Part shown: one piece after another, positions 39,901 through 50,900 of the stretch
How positions within the stretch are numbered: the stretch's first letter is position 1
Layout: each line of letters opens with the position of its first letter
Assembly: GCF_022581195.2 (NCBI RefSeq)
Contig: NC_061455.1
Location: 6,506,120 to 6,570,119 of the forward strand
Source of the DNA: Helicoverpa zea
Taxonomy: Eukaryota > Arthropoda > Insecta > Lepidoptera > Noctuidae
DNA length: 64,000 nucleotides
Direction: 5' to 3'
Translations under genes and position numbers: made by a program
The notes under the pieces: generated by a model
What the model saw: only the letters and a program-made list of their open reading frames with translations
What the model was told of the DNA's origin: nothing
Databases searched by the model: none

Positions 39901-42900
39901 ACTCGGAGTCGGCGCCTAAGCAGCACGCGGGCTGCGAACCGAGTTGTGTGGTAACGGCAAGCGCGCTGACTGCCCGCCGTTGGCTTTTTCATATTGACAT
40001 TACAATAGTTATTTGTTATACAAGAGTGCAAAGTTGCTTTTTAACCGCGGGCTCAATTTTGATGACCGAGCAAGCGAAGGATTCTAAAATTGAAACACAA
40101 GCGTAGCGAGTGTTTCAATAATTAGAATCCTGAGCGATAGCGAGGAAATCAAAAGAGCACAAGGTGAAAAATCTTTGCACTCGAGTGCAACACGTAACTT
40201 TTCATCCCACCTCATCGAGGAAATTTCTAAACTCAAAAAACAAAATGGCGCGCACATATGAGTACCTATTAATCAAAAAGAAGTAGGTACCTATTGAAGT
40301 TCATTTATTTGAAAACTCAGTTTAAAAATGAAACGAGGTTAAAAATCTACGTAATAACAATAATAAAAATTACTTAATTAATTATTTTAAGCAGTATTTT
40401 ATTTGTTTAATGTATTTGTCTGAAAAGTCTTATCAAGATTGTCACAAATGGAGTATTGCCATAGATGTAATATAATAAACAAGATTGCGCACGCTCCAAA
40501 TATATATTTACGAAAATGAACTCTATTCCAACGCAATAAGGTACTAAATTTGTTGCATAATACACAGAGGCAAATCCGAGCCGAGAGGGATAGTTAGAAC
40601 GGAGGCCGTTTGTCTCTTTCTAACACCTTGCCAGCATAAAAAAATGTTGTGATCAACAGCTTTGTCTTCCCAAAAAAAACAATTGAATCACATATATTTT
40701 TATCTTATTTTAACAATTGTAAGTCAACAAATTAATTCTTAAAACATAAACAACATAAATTTTTATTTTGTTTTTTTTTTTTCTAGCGGTAACCCTGAAC
40801 ATTCTTGGCGCGTAATCAGCATTTAAAATTTTGTTTATATTTTTTGTATTAAATCAATTTAAACTATTTAAATGGTGAAAAAGTGTTGCGTTTATACTTG
40901 TAAAAGTGAATCCTATGGTGGTTGCAATATATCGTTCCACAGGTTAGCTAATAATAACATTTTCCTAAACCAAACAACTAGGGTGCCCATGAATTCTTGT
41001 AATGAGTGAAAATATGTGTGATGGATTTTAAAACTGTTGTACTATTGTTATAGCTTCCCAAAAAATGAAGAAAGGCGACATAAATGGCTCAGCAGTCTAT
41101 ATATGAAGTAGAAATACAAAAAAAAACCAGTCTTCACTTCGAATCTTCCTGCTTTTATACTGCAAATTCCCGCTAATTATTAAAAGCCTTTATAAGTATC
41201 TTAAGGTCACAAACTGTGTAAGTTAAAACTTCAATACCAATCTGCGTTTAATAATCTTAGCAAATTCGGATTTGTCTCACATAGCTTAATCTCATAGTCA
41301 CCCTATTAGAAAGGGACAGACAGCCTCCGTACTAACTGTTTCACTCGGCTCGTTTTTTGGGTTTATATGCGCAGTCCTGTTTACTAATATTATGTCTATG
41401 AGTATTGCACACGATGTTCTAAATTCAAATCACTTTGCCGCTCTAGAGGATAAAAACTGCTTTTGCGCTCAGATATCAAAGGGTAAAACTACTCTTTCCG
41501 AGATGGTGGGATGAAAAATATATTATAATATACACGATTTAATGCTCCAAATTGAATGACAAGTTAAATGCTGGTGTGGAGCGGTGCTGTTGCGGTGCCG
41601 GTACATTGTGTCATGACCCTAACTGCACTGATCCAAAATTTCCTGAACTGAAATGTGTTTTTTAAGTTATTACTTATATCTCAGGCTTTTAAAACGGCAT
41701 TTTAATCTCAATAATCAAATGCATAAAACGATACTTTTATGACAGGAGCATTCATCAAGTTTTCGAAAATTTTGGTTATATCTAACAAACATTAACATAA
41801 TGAAATGTCCTTTGCCCAGCTACCCTTCAGCTGTAGTAGTTTTGTCGATCTGCAGTACTACGATTTAATACGGTAGTTTCCAACGAGTCAAATTCATTAC
41901 TTTTATTTAACTGTCAAAAACTGTCACTTTCTTTGCAATATGTATGAAAGCGCAACTTATGACGTCACAGATTTTTCACATCAAACTGGATTCTTATTTA
42001 GCTTATATTATCAATTAAAAAATTTAATCAATTATTCCATCAAAACGATAAATGGAAGTGACATTATTTTTAGATGCTTCACTAAATGAATATGACAACG
42101 TAATTTATTTTTGACCTAGTCATCCACCCAATTCTACTGAACTCGTACCTAAGTATCCGCAACCACTTCGACAGATACAGCGACAGGCGCTACTCGCCCG
42201 ACAGCCGGTACTCGCCGGAGAGTCGCTACTCGCCCGACAGCCGCTACTCGCCCGAGACAGTGCGGTACTCGCCCGACAGCCGCTACTCGCCGCGCTCCCG
42301 CCGCTCGCCCTACTCGCCCCGCTCCAGGCGGCGATCGAGGTCTAGGGAAAGGTAAGCTATGAATAGACATGAGATGTGGATATAAACTAAACTAGATACG
42401 CTACTATTGCCGGTACTTAACACCAACCCTGCGATGTCCTTTCCGTCGCATGCCATGTCCCAGTCTGACGGGTGTACTTTGTTATTCACCAAAAAATAAT
42501 GCTACCTAAGACCAATAACCCGACCGCTTGGCATTAGAAACTCGAAGCGTTAACGCTGGTGTGGGATACGATCCTAATGGTATTTTAAATTTTAGGCTGA
42601 TAGACATAATATTTTTTATACAAAAGTCATGTCAGCAATCTCTTTTAGATAAAAATGAATAAATCAAATGATCATGATGACATTTTATGTTAGGTATGAC
42701 GACAGCCGCGCCACCCGATCTCGGAATGGTCCGGCGCCGCCGCTGGACACAGAAACTGAATACAACTCAGACAGCCCTACGAGGCAGCCGCGGAGACGAG
42801 GCCGATACTCAAGACATTCAGGTACGTAATATATACTCCTTTTATGTCTTATTAGGACTCCTTGGTCGGAATTATATTTTGTTATTTTATGCCTATGTTT

Positions 42901-43215
42901 AATCACCTACCAGGTTAAAAAAAAAACTTTTAATAATGCTCTTTCCCAAAAAAAAAATTAAAAGGCACACTGTGTAATCCGAACATACGGCAGGTCATTT
43001 TAGTTTCCGGAAATAATTTTTATTTTGTTTTTTAATAACAGCAGAACAACCCAGGTAATTTAATTTAAATAAATATTTGGAACGAGTTTATTTAATTTAA
43101 TTTGTAAAATATATTTTATTTACTTTAATTTTACCTTAATTCAAATATAATCTGCCTGTTTTTGTTTGCAGGGCCTAGCTCCGGTTCGGGTTGTTCGTCG
43201 GAATCGGATAAATGA
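30905..43215 (+). CDS. Tango1: TANGO1/MIA3 ER exit-site cargo receptor
   Basis: Thirteen exons: 30905-31001, 31075-33006, 33656-33855, 34117-34408, 34819-35015, 35436-35567, 36408-36556, 38213-38314, 38585-38796, 39510-39648, 42154-42351, 42694-42821, 43172-43215; 1273 aa. Order: signal peptide (MIVLKLILFTLFISVSQC), luminal SH3-like MIA domain (residues about 20-100, VYCVNKECNEPISKARTLL), a long acidic Ser/Thr/Pro-rich luminal region (about 110-650) with EPVVPP-type repeats near 375-425, a membrane segment (about 696-718, LLTFLLTTASSVLLFTLGYY), coiled coils (about 744-1100), a Pro-rich domain with PPP motifs (1105-1150) and a YSPDSR-repeat tail. This is the diagnostic architecture of TANGO1, which links bulky cargo such as collagen to Sec23/Sec24 at ER exit sites. 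Exon 11 could instead start at 42175 (1266 aa). Drosophila Tango1 is of similar size. Confidence 0.93.
35664..36283 (+). mobile_element. Helitron-like element interrupted by a SINE
   Basis: The outer element runs from about 35664 (TCACACTAATAATATAG) to CTAG at 36280-36283 followed by T. Its 3' end has a GC hairpin, CGCGGAAAACCGCGGGAAAA, just before CAGCTAG, the Helitron 3' signature (hairpin plus CTRR, insertion before T). The right part carries a conserved block, AACATAGGCTATATTTTATC. It is split by the SINE at 35724-36126. Without the SINE it would be about 200 bp, a non-autonomous relic in TANGO1 intron 6. Confidence 0.7.
35724..36126 (+). mobile_element. tRNA-derived SINE nested in Helitron-like element
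   Basis: A 13-bp direct repeat, CTTGTTTGAAATG, at 35711-35723 and 36127-36139 marks the insertion. The head has an A box (GTGGCCTAGTGGG, about 35749) and a B box (GGTTTCGATCCC, about 35791). The body contains CCGGCCGTCATTGAACATCT and ACCAAGGGGTATCGGGTTGC, and the tail ends in GATGATGATG. This is a full-length lepidopteran SINE of a different family from the one at 9.1 kb. It lies on the TANGO1 sense strand within intron 6. Confidence 0.9.
36904..37604 (+). mobile_element. Left part of a CCCCCGAC-ended repeat element
   Basis: It begins near TTAATTAACCCCCGACGCAA (about 36905) and includes GACGGGGTGTTATAAGTTTG and a GT microsatellite. It continues as unique-looking repeat body up to the palindrome that follows. 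The same CCCCCGAC motif, inverted, closes the palindrome at its right end, so both may form one composite transposon of about 1.3 kb in TANGO1 intron 7. The family was not identified. Confidence 0.5.
36950..37002 (+). repeat. (GT)n microsatellite
   Basis: A run of about 50 bp of TG dinucleotides broken twice by TATG. It lies inside the repeat element in TANGO1 intron 7 and is likely length-variable. Confidence 0.9.
37605..38197. repeat. Long near-perfect palindrome, 249-bp arms
   Basis: Arms 37605-37853 and 37949-38197 are inverted copies with no indel (paired positions always sum to 75802) and only a few mismatches near the centre. The 95-bp loop is 37854-37948. Each arm itself contains a tandem duplication of about 113 bp, with unit AAAAAAACCCCCGACCCAAA ... 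GGTTAAAAACGCTAAACCCT. The right arm ends 15 bp before the exon 8 acceptor of TANGO1 (38213). Transcribed, it would fold into a very stable hairpin. Confidence 0.9.
38839..39143 (+). mobile_element. TA-flanked MITE in TANGO1 intron 9
   Basis: Terminal inverted repeats: ACGGCCCTTTCACACGGCA at the left and, on the minus strand, ACAGCCCTTTCACACGGCA at the right, one mismatch. Both ends abut TA (38839-38840 and 39142-39143), compatible with a TA target duplication. The interior has repeated TGCAGGAT words and no coding capacity. About 301 bp between the TA pairs. A Tc1/mariner-type non-autonomous element is likely, though a TA duplication alone is weak evidence. Confidence 0.65.
39692..41620 (+). 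mobile_element. THAP-domain TIR transposon remnant (P-like)
   Basis: 41-bp terminal inverted repeats match at 37 positions: AGGGTCATGGCACATTATAC at the left (39692) and, on the minus strand, AGGGTCATGACACAATGTAC at the right (41620). They continue through CCGGCACCGCAACAGCAC in both. The interior encodes a THAP zinc-finger fragment (see 40872-41111), the DNA-binding domain of P-element transposases, but no remaining transposase body. The element is 1929 bp in the 2.5-kb intron 10 of TANGO1. I could not find a convincing 8-bp target duplication. Confidence 0.75.
40872..41111 (+). pseudogene. THAP zinc-finger remnant (two exons)
   Basis: Exon 40872-40942 encodes MVKKCCVYTCKSE... ending in SFH; exon 41054-41111 continues SFPKNEERRHKWLSSLYMK and a stop. 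The junction (CAG|GTTAGC ... TTATAG|C) restores the frame. C-x3-C, the FH(x)FPK-EERR-KW block and the Trp are THAP-domain hallmarks. The C-terminal CxxH part and catalytic domain are absent, so this is a truncated transposase leader or a domain fossil. Confidence 0.7.
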
Positions 43216-43321
43216 AACACTCTCATGGTCTCAATAGGTTATATAACCAAGATCTACACTATGAATATGTTGAGATGATGCCAAATTGGTTACGGTGATT
43301 CACGAATGTATTAGTTGTGAA

Positions 43322-43327
43322 AATAAA
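43322..43327 (+). terminator. Candidate poly(A) signal of TANGO1
   Basis: AATAAA lies 107 nt after the TGA stop codon of exon 13 (43213-43215). This is the first canonical hexamer downstream and predicts a short 3' UTR. Confidence 0.6.
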
Positions 43328-43840
43328 CAATTTTATAGCTTATGACGTGCGTTAAAATCTACAGCATAAGGGTAGTTTTCATTCGGTTTTATTCGGTTCT
43401 ATATCCCTTATTTTTCCAAAAACAATGTATGGAAATGAAAAAGAAAATAATGACTCAGAAAAGATTGCAATTTATTCCAAATTGTCTGTGATCACAGTGT
43501 AGCTCTCCTTATGAAATATTTAGGGCTAATAAAAAGTTTTAAATCAACATTTCAGAGGTCCACGTTAATAGGAATTGCAGTTCTTAATTAAAAGTTTTTG
43601 ACATGTAGCAACTATTTGAAAACATTCGAGTATTTTCCTGTATATTTGCACTGTAATACCTTGCGTTAGTAACTAGGTAAAACATTATCGAGACTGGGTT
43701 AGGTGCACGTTCTATCATATTAGATTATTTTGTTCGCGCCACTCAGTAAAACGGTTCTACGTATAATAAACTTTTGAGCCATACTATACCTGGAAAGACT
43801 GCTTAAATATTGGATTAGGAAATAATACTTGTGATTTTTA

Positions 43841-43964
43841 TTAAATCATTACTGAGCCGGTAAATAAGTCTTCCTTGTCCAAAATTCGGTGAATCTTGTT
43901 AAGAAGTTCTTTGGTATTGCCAGCTTGAATGTAACGATCATTTATGTAGGGGGAGTTTAAGAAG
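43841..43964 (-). CDS. Possible terminal exon of an unknown small gene
   Basis: On the minus strand an acceptor (TTATTTTCTTTTAAG) precedes 40 codons, beginning in the FLNSPYINDRYIQAG region and ending LFTGSVMI at a TAA. The poly(A) hexamer AATAAA overlaps the stop (TTTAATAAAAATC). The composition is hydrophilic with an amphipathic KELLNKIHRILDKED helix. Upstream sequence (44000-44340) has further candidate pieces, including a hydrophobic stretch, but I could not splice them convincingly. It may be a real small gene between TANGO1 and XDH, or chance. Confidence 0.25.
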
Positions 43965-44885
43965 CTTAAAAGAAAATAATAAAATTTTAAAATCGCTAGC
44001 GTGCGTGTCGATCCTAAGCATTTTTTACGCCTAGTCATGCGGTAAACTCTCTTCATGTAAATGGGGCTTCTGATAGAAAAAATGATAATACACTGATCAG
44101 CCATATAGCTGGATGTGGAGTGTACTGCAGTCACACATGGTATATAATGTAAATAAAATACTCGAACCAACAAATAATGTTAAAAAATACTATTCTGTTT
44201 ATTTTCTACAGTATTTCCAATTTTGGTGCTGCTATTTTTTATAGTAGTCAACAATATCTTTATCGAATTTATTTCTTTGGATGCCATTTCGTTATGCATT
44301 TAAAATTCCATGAACCAAAGTGTTTAACTGTTCTTTTCTCTTGTACCTGATTTTCTTTCACATTCAATAATCATTTCTGTCACTAAAAAAAATTGTGTGT
44401 TCCTAACGTTAAAAATTATATCGTTATTTTTATTTCTTACCGAATTCGAATGTACTTACAGTTCACATTGTATGCCTTTCACTGTTAACTTATAATAGTT
44501 GCCACCTAATAAAATAGTAATAAAATAGTATTGTAATAACAATAGTGATCCGTCATAAGAATTGCAATCTTTAATTTATTGAACATGTTGTTTTATTAGT
44601 CAGTTAATTGTATTATAATTATTAGATACGATTTTAAAATAAATAATTTTATCATGAAACAGCTTTTGTATTATCAAACCCTAAATCTAGTCACTACATG
44701 TACCTAATAGAGATTAGATAAAAAAAGACATTCAAATTAAAAATAATAACGTATATTGTTTGCACAACTAAACATTTTTGCAAAAATATTCTGTTACATT
44801 ACATAACAAAATAAATATATTCTATAAAAAATAAAGAATTTATATTTAAGACAAGAATGCTAAACAGACATTGCTTTTAGCCTGT

Positions 44886-44891
44886 TTTATT
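44886..44891 (-). terminator. Candidate poly(A) signal of XDH1
   Basis: TTTATT on the plus strand (AATAAA on the gene strand), about 105 nt after the XDH1 stop codon, in an otherwise AT-rich 3' flank. Confidence 0.55.
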
Positions 44892-44995
44892 AAAATATAA
44901 ATTAAAAGTACATTAAATAACATTTAGATGAGATAGACAACTATTTCACAACCTCTGTTTTGGCTTGTGTAGACATTTTTTTTTTAAACGATAAA

Positions 44996-47900
44996 CTATG
45001 GGACGACGTTCCATGGTACGAAGGTGCCTGCTTTTGGTTGGTCCAACTGAAACAAAAAACATGAGTTAAATTTTCCGTGGTTGTAAAAAGGCCATAAAAA
45101 ATGACCTTACTAATTGAAACTCGAATATGAAACCACGTTAAAGAAATCTGGGTCAAAAATAATCTCTATCCGGAACATTCAAATTATACCAATTTCGTAT
45201 GTTCTCTGCTTAATAAATTATTTACCTTCTTAGTAATATGATCCTCGCAGGCCATACGAATACGGGCAGAAGTCGCGGGCGACTCCAACTGGAAGTCTAA
45301 AGATACGCCAGCATCGGCCCGCGCCGCTCTTATTGCTTCTTTTATCGCAAAGAATGCGGACGCCGCCAAAAATAGTGGTGGTTCACCCACAGCCTGAAAA
45401 TATAAAAGGATTGTTTTAGATGTATTCTTTAAAAGAACAGAGTTAATTTGAATTGGATAAATATAGCAGACCGGATTAGTAGCTCACCTTTGACGAGTAG
45501 ACTGCTCTCGGATTTGGAGCTCCTTTGAGCAAGGATACATTGAATTCTTGAGGAATGTCGCCGAAACCAGGAATTTTGTAAGCACCAGGCCCTCTTGAAA
45601 ACAGAGTACCATTCGGAGAATAGATCAGCTCTTCCAATGTGAACAAACCGTAACCTTGTATAAACCCGCCTTCAATTTGACCAATGTCTATTGCTGGGTT
45701 CAAACTTTCACCCAAATCCATCACAATATCACTTCTTATGACTTTGTGGTCACCACTGAGACAATCAATCTCAACCTCTGTACATGCAGCTCCATATGTG
45801 AAGTAATTGAAAGGTGTTCCTGAATTCTCATTGATGTTATAACCAATACCAGGAGTTGCGTAGAAGCCTGAAGCGGACAAACTAACTCTGTCGATCCAAG
45901 CTGATAGCACCCAGTCTTCCCATTTACCATTGGGATTCTTCTCTTTGAATGGTTGCAGCCTCTTTGCAAGAGTCTCACAAGCTTGCAGGACAGCCATGCC
46001 GTTCAAATCCGATCCAGCACTGGCAGCTGTTGCTGAAGTATTGGGCACTTTGTCCGTTGAAGTTTCACTAATATGAATCTTAGACACATCAATTCCTAGT
46101 GCACGAGAAGCAACCTGGATCATCTTTGTGTGAAGACCTTGACCCATTTCAGTTCCACCATGGGATAACAGAACTGATCCATCTACATATATTAGGACTA
46201 ATGCTCCAGCCTGATTGAGTAGCTTTTCCGTGAATGCAATACCAAACTTCGTTGGAATAATTGCTATACCACGCTTTCTCCATCTGTGCTCCCTGGAAAT
46301 CAAGAAAGTATAATATAAAAAAAATGGTAAAATAGTTGGTAAATCTTGTCCGTAGTCAGGGTTTAACATCTTTTTGGGAAAATAAATTCAAAAGAAAATA
46401 TAAAACTTACTTATTAAACTTTTCGATTTGCAGTCTCCTTTCGGCTAATTTACTTTTCTGTACGCATTCGTCCCAACATCTTTGCAGAGTACAACTCTCC
46501 AAAACTTGATGGTAGTGGGTTATTGAGTTTTCTTGGTACAAGTTAAGTCTGCGGATCTCATCAGAGCTCTTGCCAAGTTTAAATGCGATATCTTCAATTA
46601 TACTCTCGGCACCGAACATACCCTGTGGACCACCGAATCCTCGGAAAGCAGTATTTGATGGCAAATTGGTCTTACAAACGTGTCCGGTTACCTCGGCGTT
46701 CGGAATGAAATAAGCATTTTCGTAGTGGAACATAGCTCTTTCAACCACCTGGAAACGTTCGATTAATTTCATATCTACGATAATTTTGTAACGAAAAATG
46801 AAATAATAATGATAAGATTTCTTATACTCACAGGGCCTGATAAATCTATAGAATATCCCCCATTGTTGTAAATATTTACTTGTGCAGCCATTAATTTGCC
46901 TTCTGGAGTTACAGCCACCTTATATTTGATCAAGAATGGATGTCTGGTGCCAGTCATCATCATATCTTCGTCTCGATCGAGCATGCATCGGACTGGCTTC
47001 TGAAGTTTATGAGCTGCGAATGCAACAGGTAATGCCACTAGCATACCACGAGATTCTTTGCCACCAAATCCACCACCCATACGTTTTACACGAGCCACAA
47101 TTCTGTTCATGGGGACATGCAATATGTGGCTCACTAATTTCTGAAAGGGAAAGTTACCCATGAGATATCTTAAAATATTTTACAGTATTAAGAATATAAC
47201 ATTGAATATCAGAAATATTTACCGCTATTTCTGAAGGATGTTGACTGGAACAAAATATTTCTAATTCATCATCTTCTTTCTTTGGAATCGCAAAAGCAGC
47301 ATGAGTTTCCAAATAAAAGTGTTCTTGACCGCCCATTCGACATTGACCTTCTATTATAATATGGTTCTTGTCTTCAAAGGCGCTTTGTACGTCTCCTCTC
47401 CTGATCGTTTTAGGAAATTGTGGGTAAAATGAATTCTTTTCAATAGCATCTTCTATTGTTACAATAATTGGATGAATATCTTCATATTGAATTTCTACCA
47501 TTCTAGCTGCCTCTTGTGCTGTTGCTTGATCTTGTGCTACGATAACACCAATAGTCTGGCCCTGACTTGTAACTTTCTCACTTACAAATAATTCCTCATC
47601 GTGGAAAATAGGTCCGATAGCGTTTTGTTCAGTAGTTAAATCCTTAGCAGAAAAGAATGCGACGACTCCTGGTTTTTTCAAGGCTTTCTCAGCATTTACC
47701 GAAAGCAGTTTAGCGTGAGCTCTTGTGCTGAGAACAAATGCTAAATAGAGCTCACCTTCTGCAGTAGGAATATCATCACAGTATATTGCTTCTCCGGTCG
47801 TCTGCTTAAATGCTGACATATGTGTCAGTGGCCTTCCAACAGCATCACTTTTAACTTGTTCCTCTCCAACTAAATCAAAATATTGAGCGCTTTTTGGAAC

Positions 47901-50900
47901 ATCACTATGAAATTGGTCAGCACCACTGCTGTGATATGGAATAATAAGATCTTCATGTATGTAATCTTTGGTCATTTGTTTAGCTATTGCTAAGTAAGCC
48001 TTGAGGAACAAACTCATTGTTAAAGTTCTTCTAAATTGTATATTTCCTCCAGGAGCAGAAGGACTTAATGGAAATTCTTCTATCAATGATGAAAAAGCTT
48101 TGTCCAACATAGCTTCGTTCCATTTTTCTCCCTTTAAAGCTTCACTAGTTTTTGTGCCCAATTTAGTTACAGGAGCCATACCACCGAAAGCCACGTTAAG
48201 GTGCTTTATAACATTACTGTTATCTTCAAATTCGACGTTGATTGCTGCGGTGACAATTGAGATATCGTCTTCTCTTCTCTTGGCTTGCTTAAATGCTGTA
48301 ACGTACTGGTATTTATTCGAATAGGGAATCTCTATAGACAATAGAATTTCGTTCGGCTTAACAACATTTTTTCTATAGCCAGTGAAGAATGTTTCATCCA
48401 TCAAAACAGACCGATGTCCACCATCTTCGCTCACCAAATTAAGCTTAACCTTTAAGGCCATTAAAATCGGATTCAAATCTGATATGGGACTACCAGTCAT
48501 TATATTTCCACCTATAGCTGCAACATTTCTTATTTGTTTGCCAGCAAACCAGTTAAGCATTTCTACAATAGTTACAAAAGAACGAGTTTTATATTTGGGC
48601 AACTCTTTTATGTACTTCCTCAAATTATTTTCTATATCCATTAGAGTAGCTGCGGCTCCTATTGTTAACCCATTTTCATTTTCGGTGATCGAATTTAATT
48701 CTGGTATGGAGTTAGGCGTTATTATGGTAGGGTAAACGCAGTGCTTGAATTTTACTTCGACTCCAACTTCAGTATTTCCGACAACAATTTTCGCATCTGG
48801 ATAAGTTTTCTTTAATTTCAAAATTGTATTTAATTCTTTTGGTCTGTACCACGAAACTTTTTGCCCTTTGAATACCAAATATTGATCGTCATAAATTGAT
48901 GACAGCTTCAACTCTGGTGGAAATATGGGTTCTTGACTTTTGTCGTATGGCAAAAATGAGGATCTATCAAAGATATATTCTGTTTCGCTTGCATCCTCGC
49001 CTTTATCAGTCTTGTTTTTACAACAGTCTTTACCCATAGCACATACATTGTTTTGACCATTTTGTGTACCATTGGTAGACCCATTAGAGATGCGTTGTGT
49101 CTCCCAATCTTCTATGAAGGTTTTATATCCTTCTATAATAGCTCTGTATCCTGTACATCTGCAAAGATTTCCTTGGAAAGCGACTTCCATATCACTAAAT
49201 GAAATAGTACTGTTGGTTCTAAGTAAAGTGTACATAGACATGACAATTCCTGGCGTGCAGAATCCGCATTGTGAGCCGTGTGCCTTAGCTATGCGTTCTT
49301 GTACTGGGTGTAATCTAGTTTTCGTTGACCCAATGCCTTCAACTGTAGTTACTGCCAAGCCATGCATGGCGCACACAGGCGCTAGACATGCATTCACTGC
49401 CAGGTGGCTGAGTTATAGAGTTAAGGAAATGGAAAGTCGTTTGAAAATGAAATTGGTATGTTTTGTTGCTATATGTCTTAAGTGATCATCAATTAAAGCA
49501 AATTGTGCGAATACATGATCTAATTACGTATTTTGCTTTCATAAACATCTCAAACTTTACAAGCAATAATATCACTTGTCAGTGATACTGTTATCTCAAC
49601 AAGTCACTTTAAAATTATCAATAAACAAACTGTAACTTACGCAAATAGCGATCTTCGTCTATCTGCGTTTTATTCCAAATTAACAAAGCGAAACAAGCTA
49701 TAAATCTATCCACGATGAAGTTCTAAACGAGCCTACAAAGGCGTGAAAACTTATTGAATCTTTTTCGGGATTCGGCTTTAGCTCACTCTATTAGGAAAGA
49801 GGATTCGCTGAATTGACGCTTTTAAAAGGATACTAGACTTTCTTCTCAACACGGTTGTATTTGGATATCATAACAGTGCAGGCCCCGCATCCTCCTTCAG
49901 CGCAACCCAGCTTGGTGCCTGTCAGACGCAACTTCTTCCTCAAATACCAGAGTAGCGTCCATTCTGGATCAGGATTGGGTTCAACTACCTGAAAATGTTA
50001 AACATGTCATGATAACTATAGATATTACTGATATGACACTTCCCAAAGGAAATCACTTCAGAATTACCACAAATTAAGATTTTTTTTTTCTATCGTGACA
50101 ACATAAAATATATCAAGTGCCAAAAAACCGTTTATGTATGTATTCAGGAAAATTACGGTCCATGTGAAGGAATGTTGTGACAGATCGGATAGGCACAAAG
50201 TAATTGTCATGATGTTTCGGCAAAAACTGGTTGTTCACTTCACGTGTTGTTGCGCTTTATGCAATATTTTATAGGCCTGTCGTTAATTACGTTTTTACAA
50301 ATCACAAATAAATAGCTAATAGGTAGGTATACGAGGCAATTAAAATTTAACAATATATTTTATTGATTGTGTTAATGTTATTTACGCCTAGATCCTTGGA
50401 TATTTGCTATTGAATGTTTACCTGCTATGTGTCCGGGGAAAACCCGGACACTTTTCATGTAAGGAAGCACTCATTGAATTTAATATGTTATATAATAGTA
50501 AATGGATTACAAATTAGGTATTATATTGTTAAAAAAAAATCGTACTCGTTCGGGGGAAAATGCGATTTACGCCAAATGTCCGGGTTTTTTTAATATTTGT
50601 CCGGGTTTGGCGAAATTCGAGATGGCAGCCCTACATAGGTAGCTATTCATATTCCAATGTGCCTGCCGGCTTATACATAGATAAATATCGATACATATAC
50701 ATCCATCTCTATGGACTATTTACTCTCAAACACAGAGTTATTTTGTTACAGCCATGAAACAAGCTTAATACAAGACTCGTATCAGATCTACGAATCAATT
50801 AAATTGACTCAGTAGCGGCAAAAATAATATTCAGTCAGGGGCCCGATTCTCCTAAGTTAATAATGTCAAAATCGAATAGAAATTGAATCGCAATATGATC

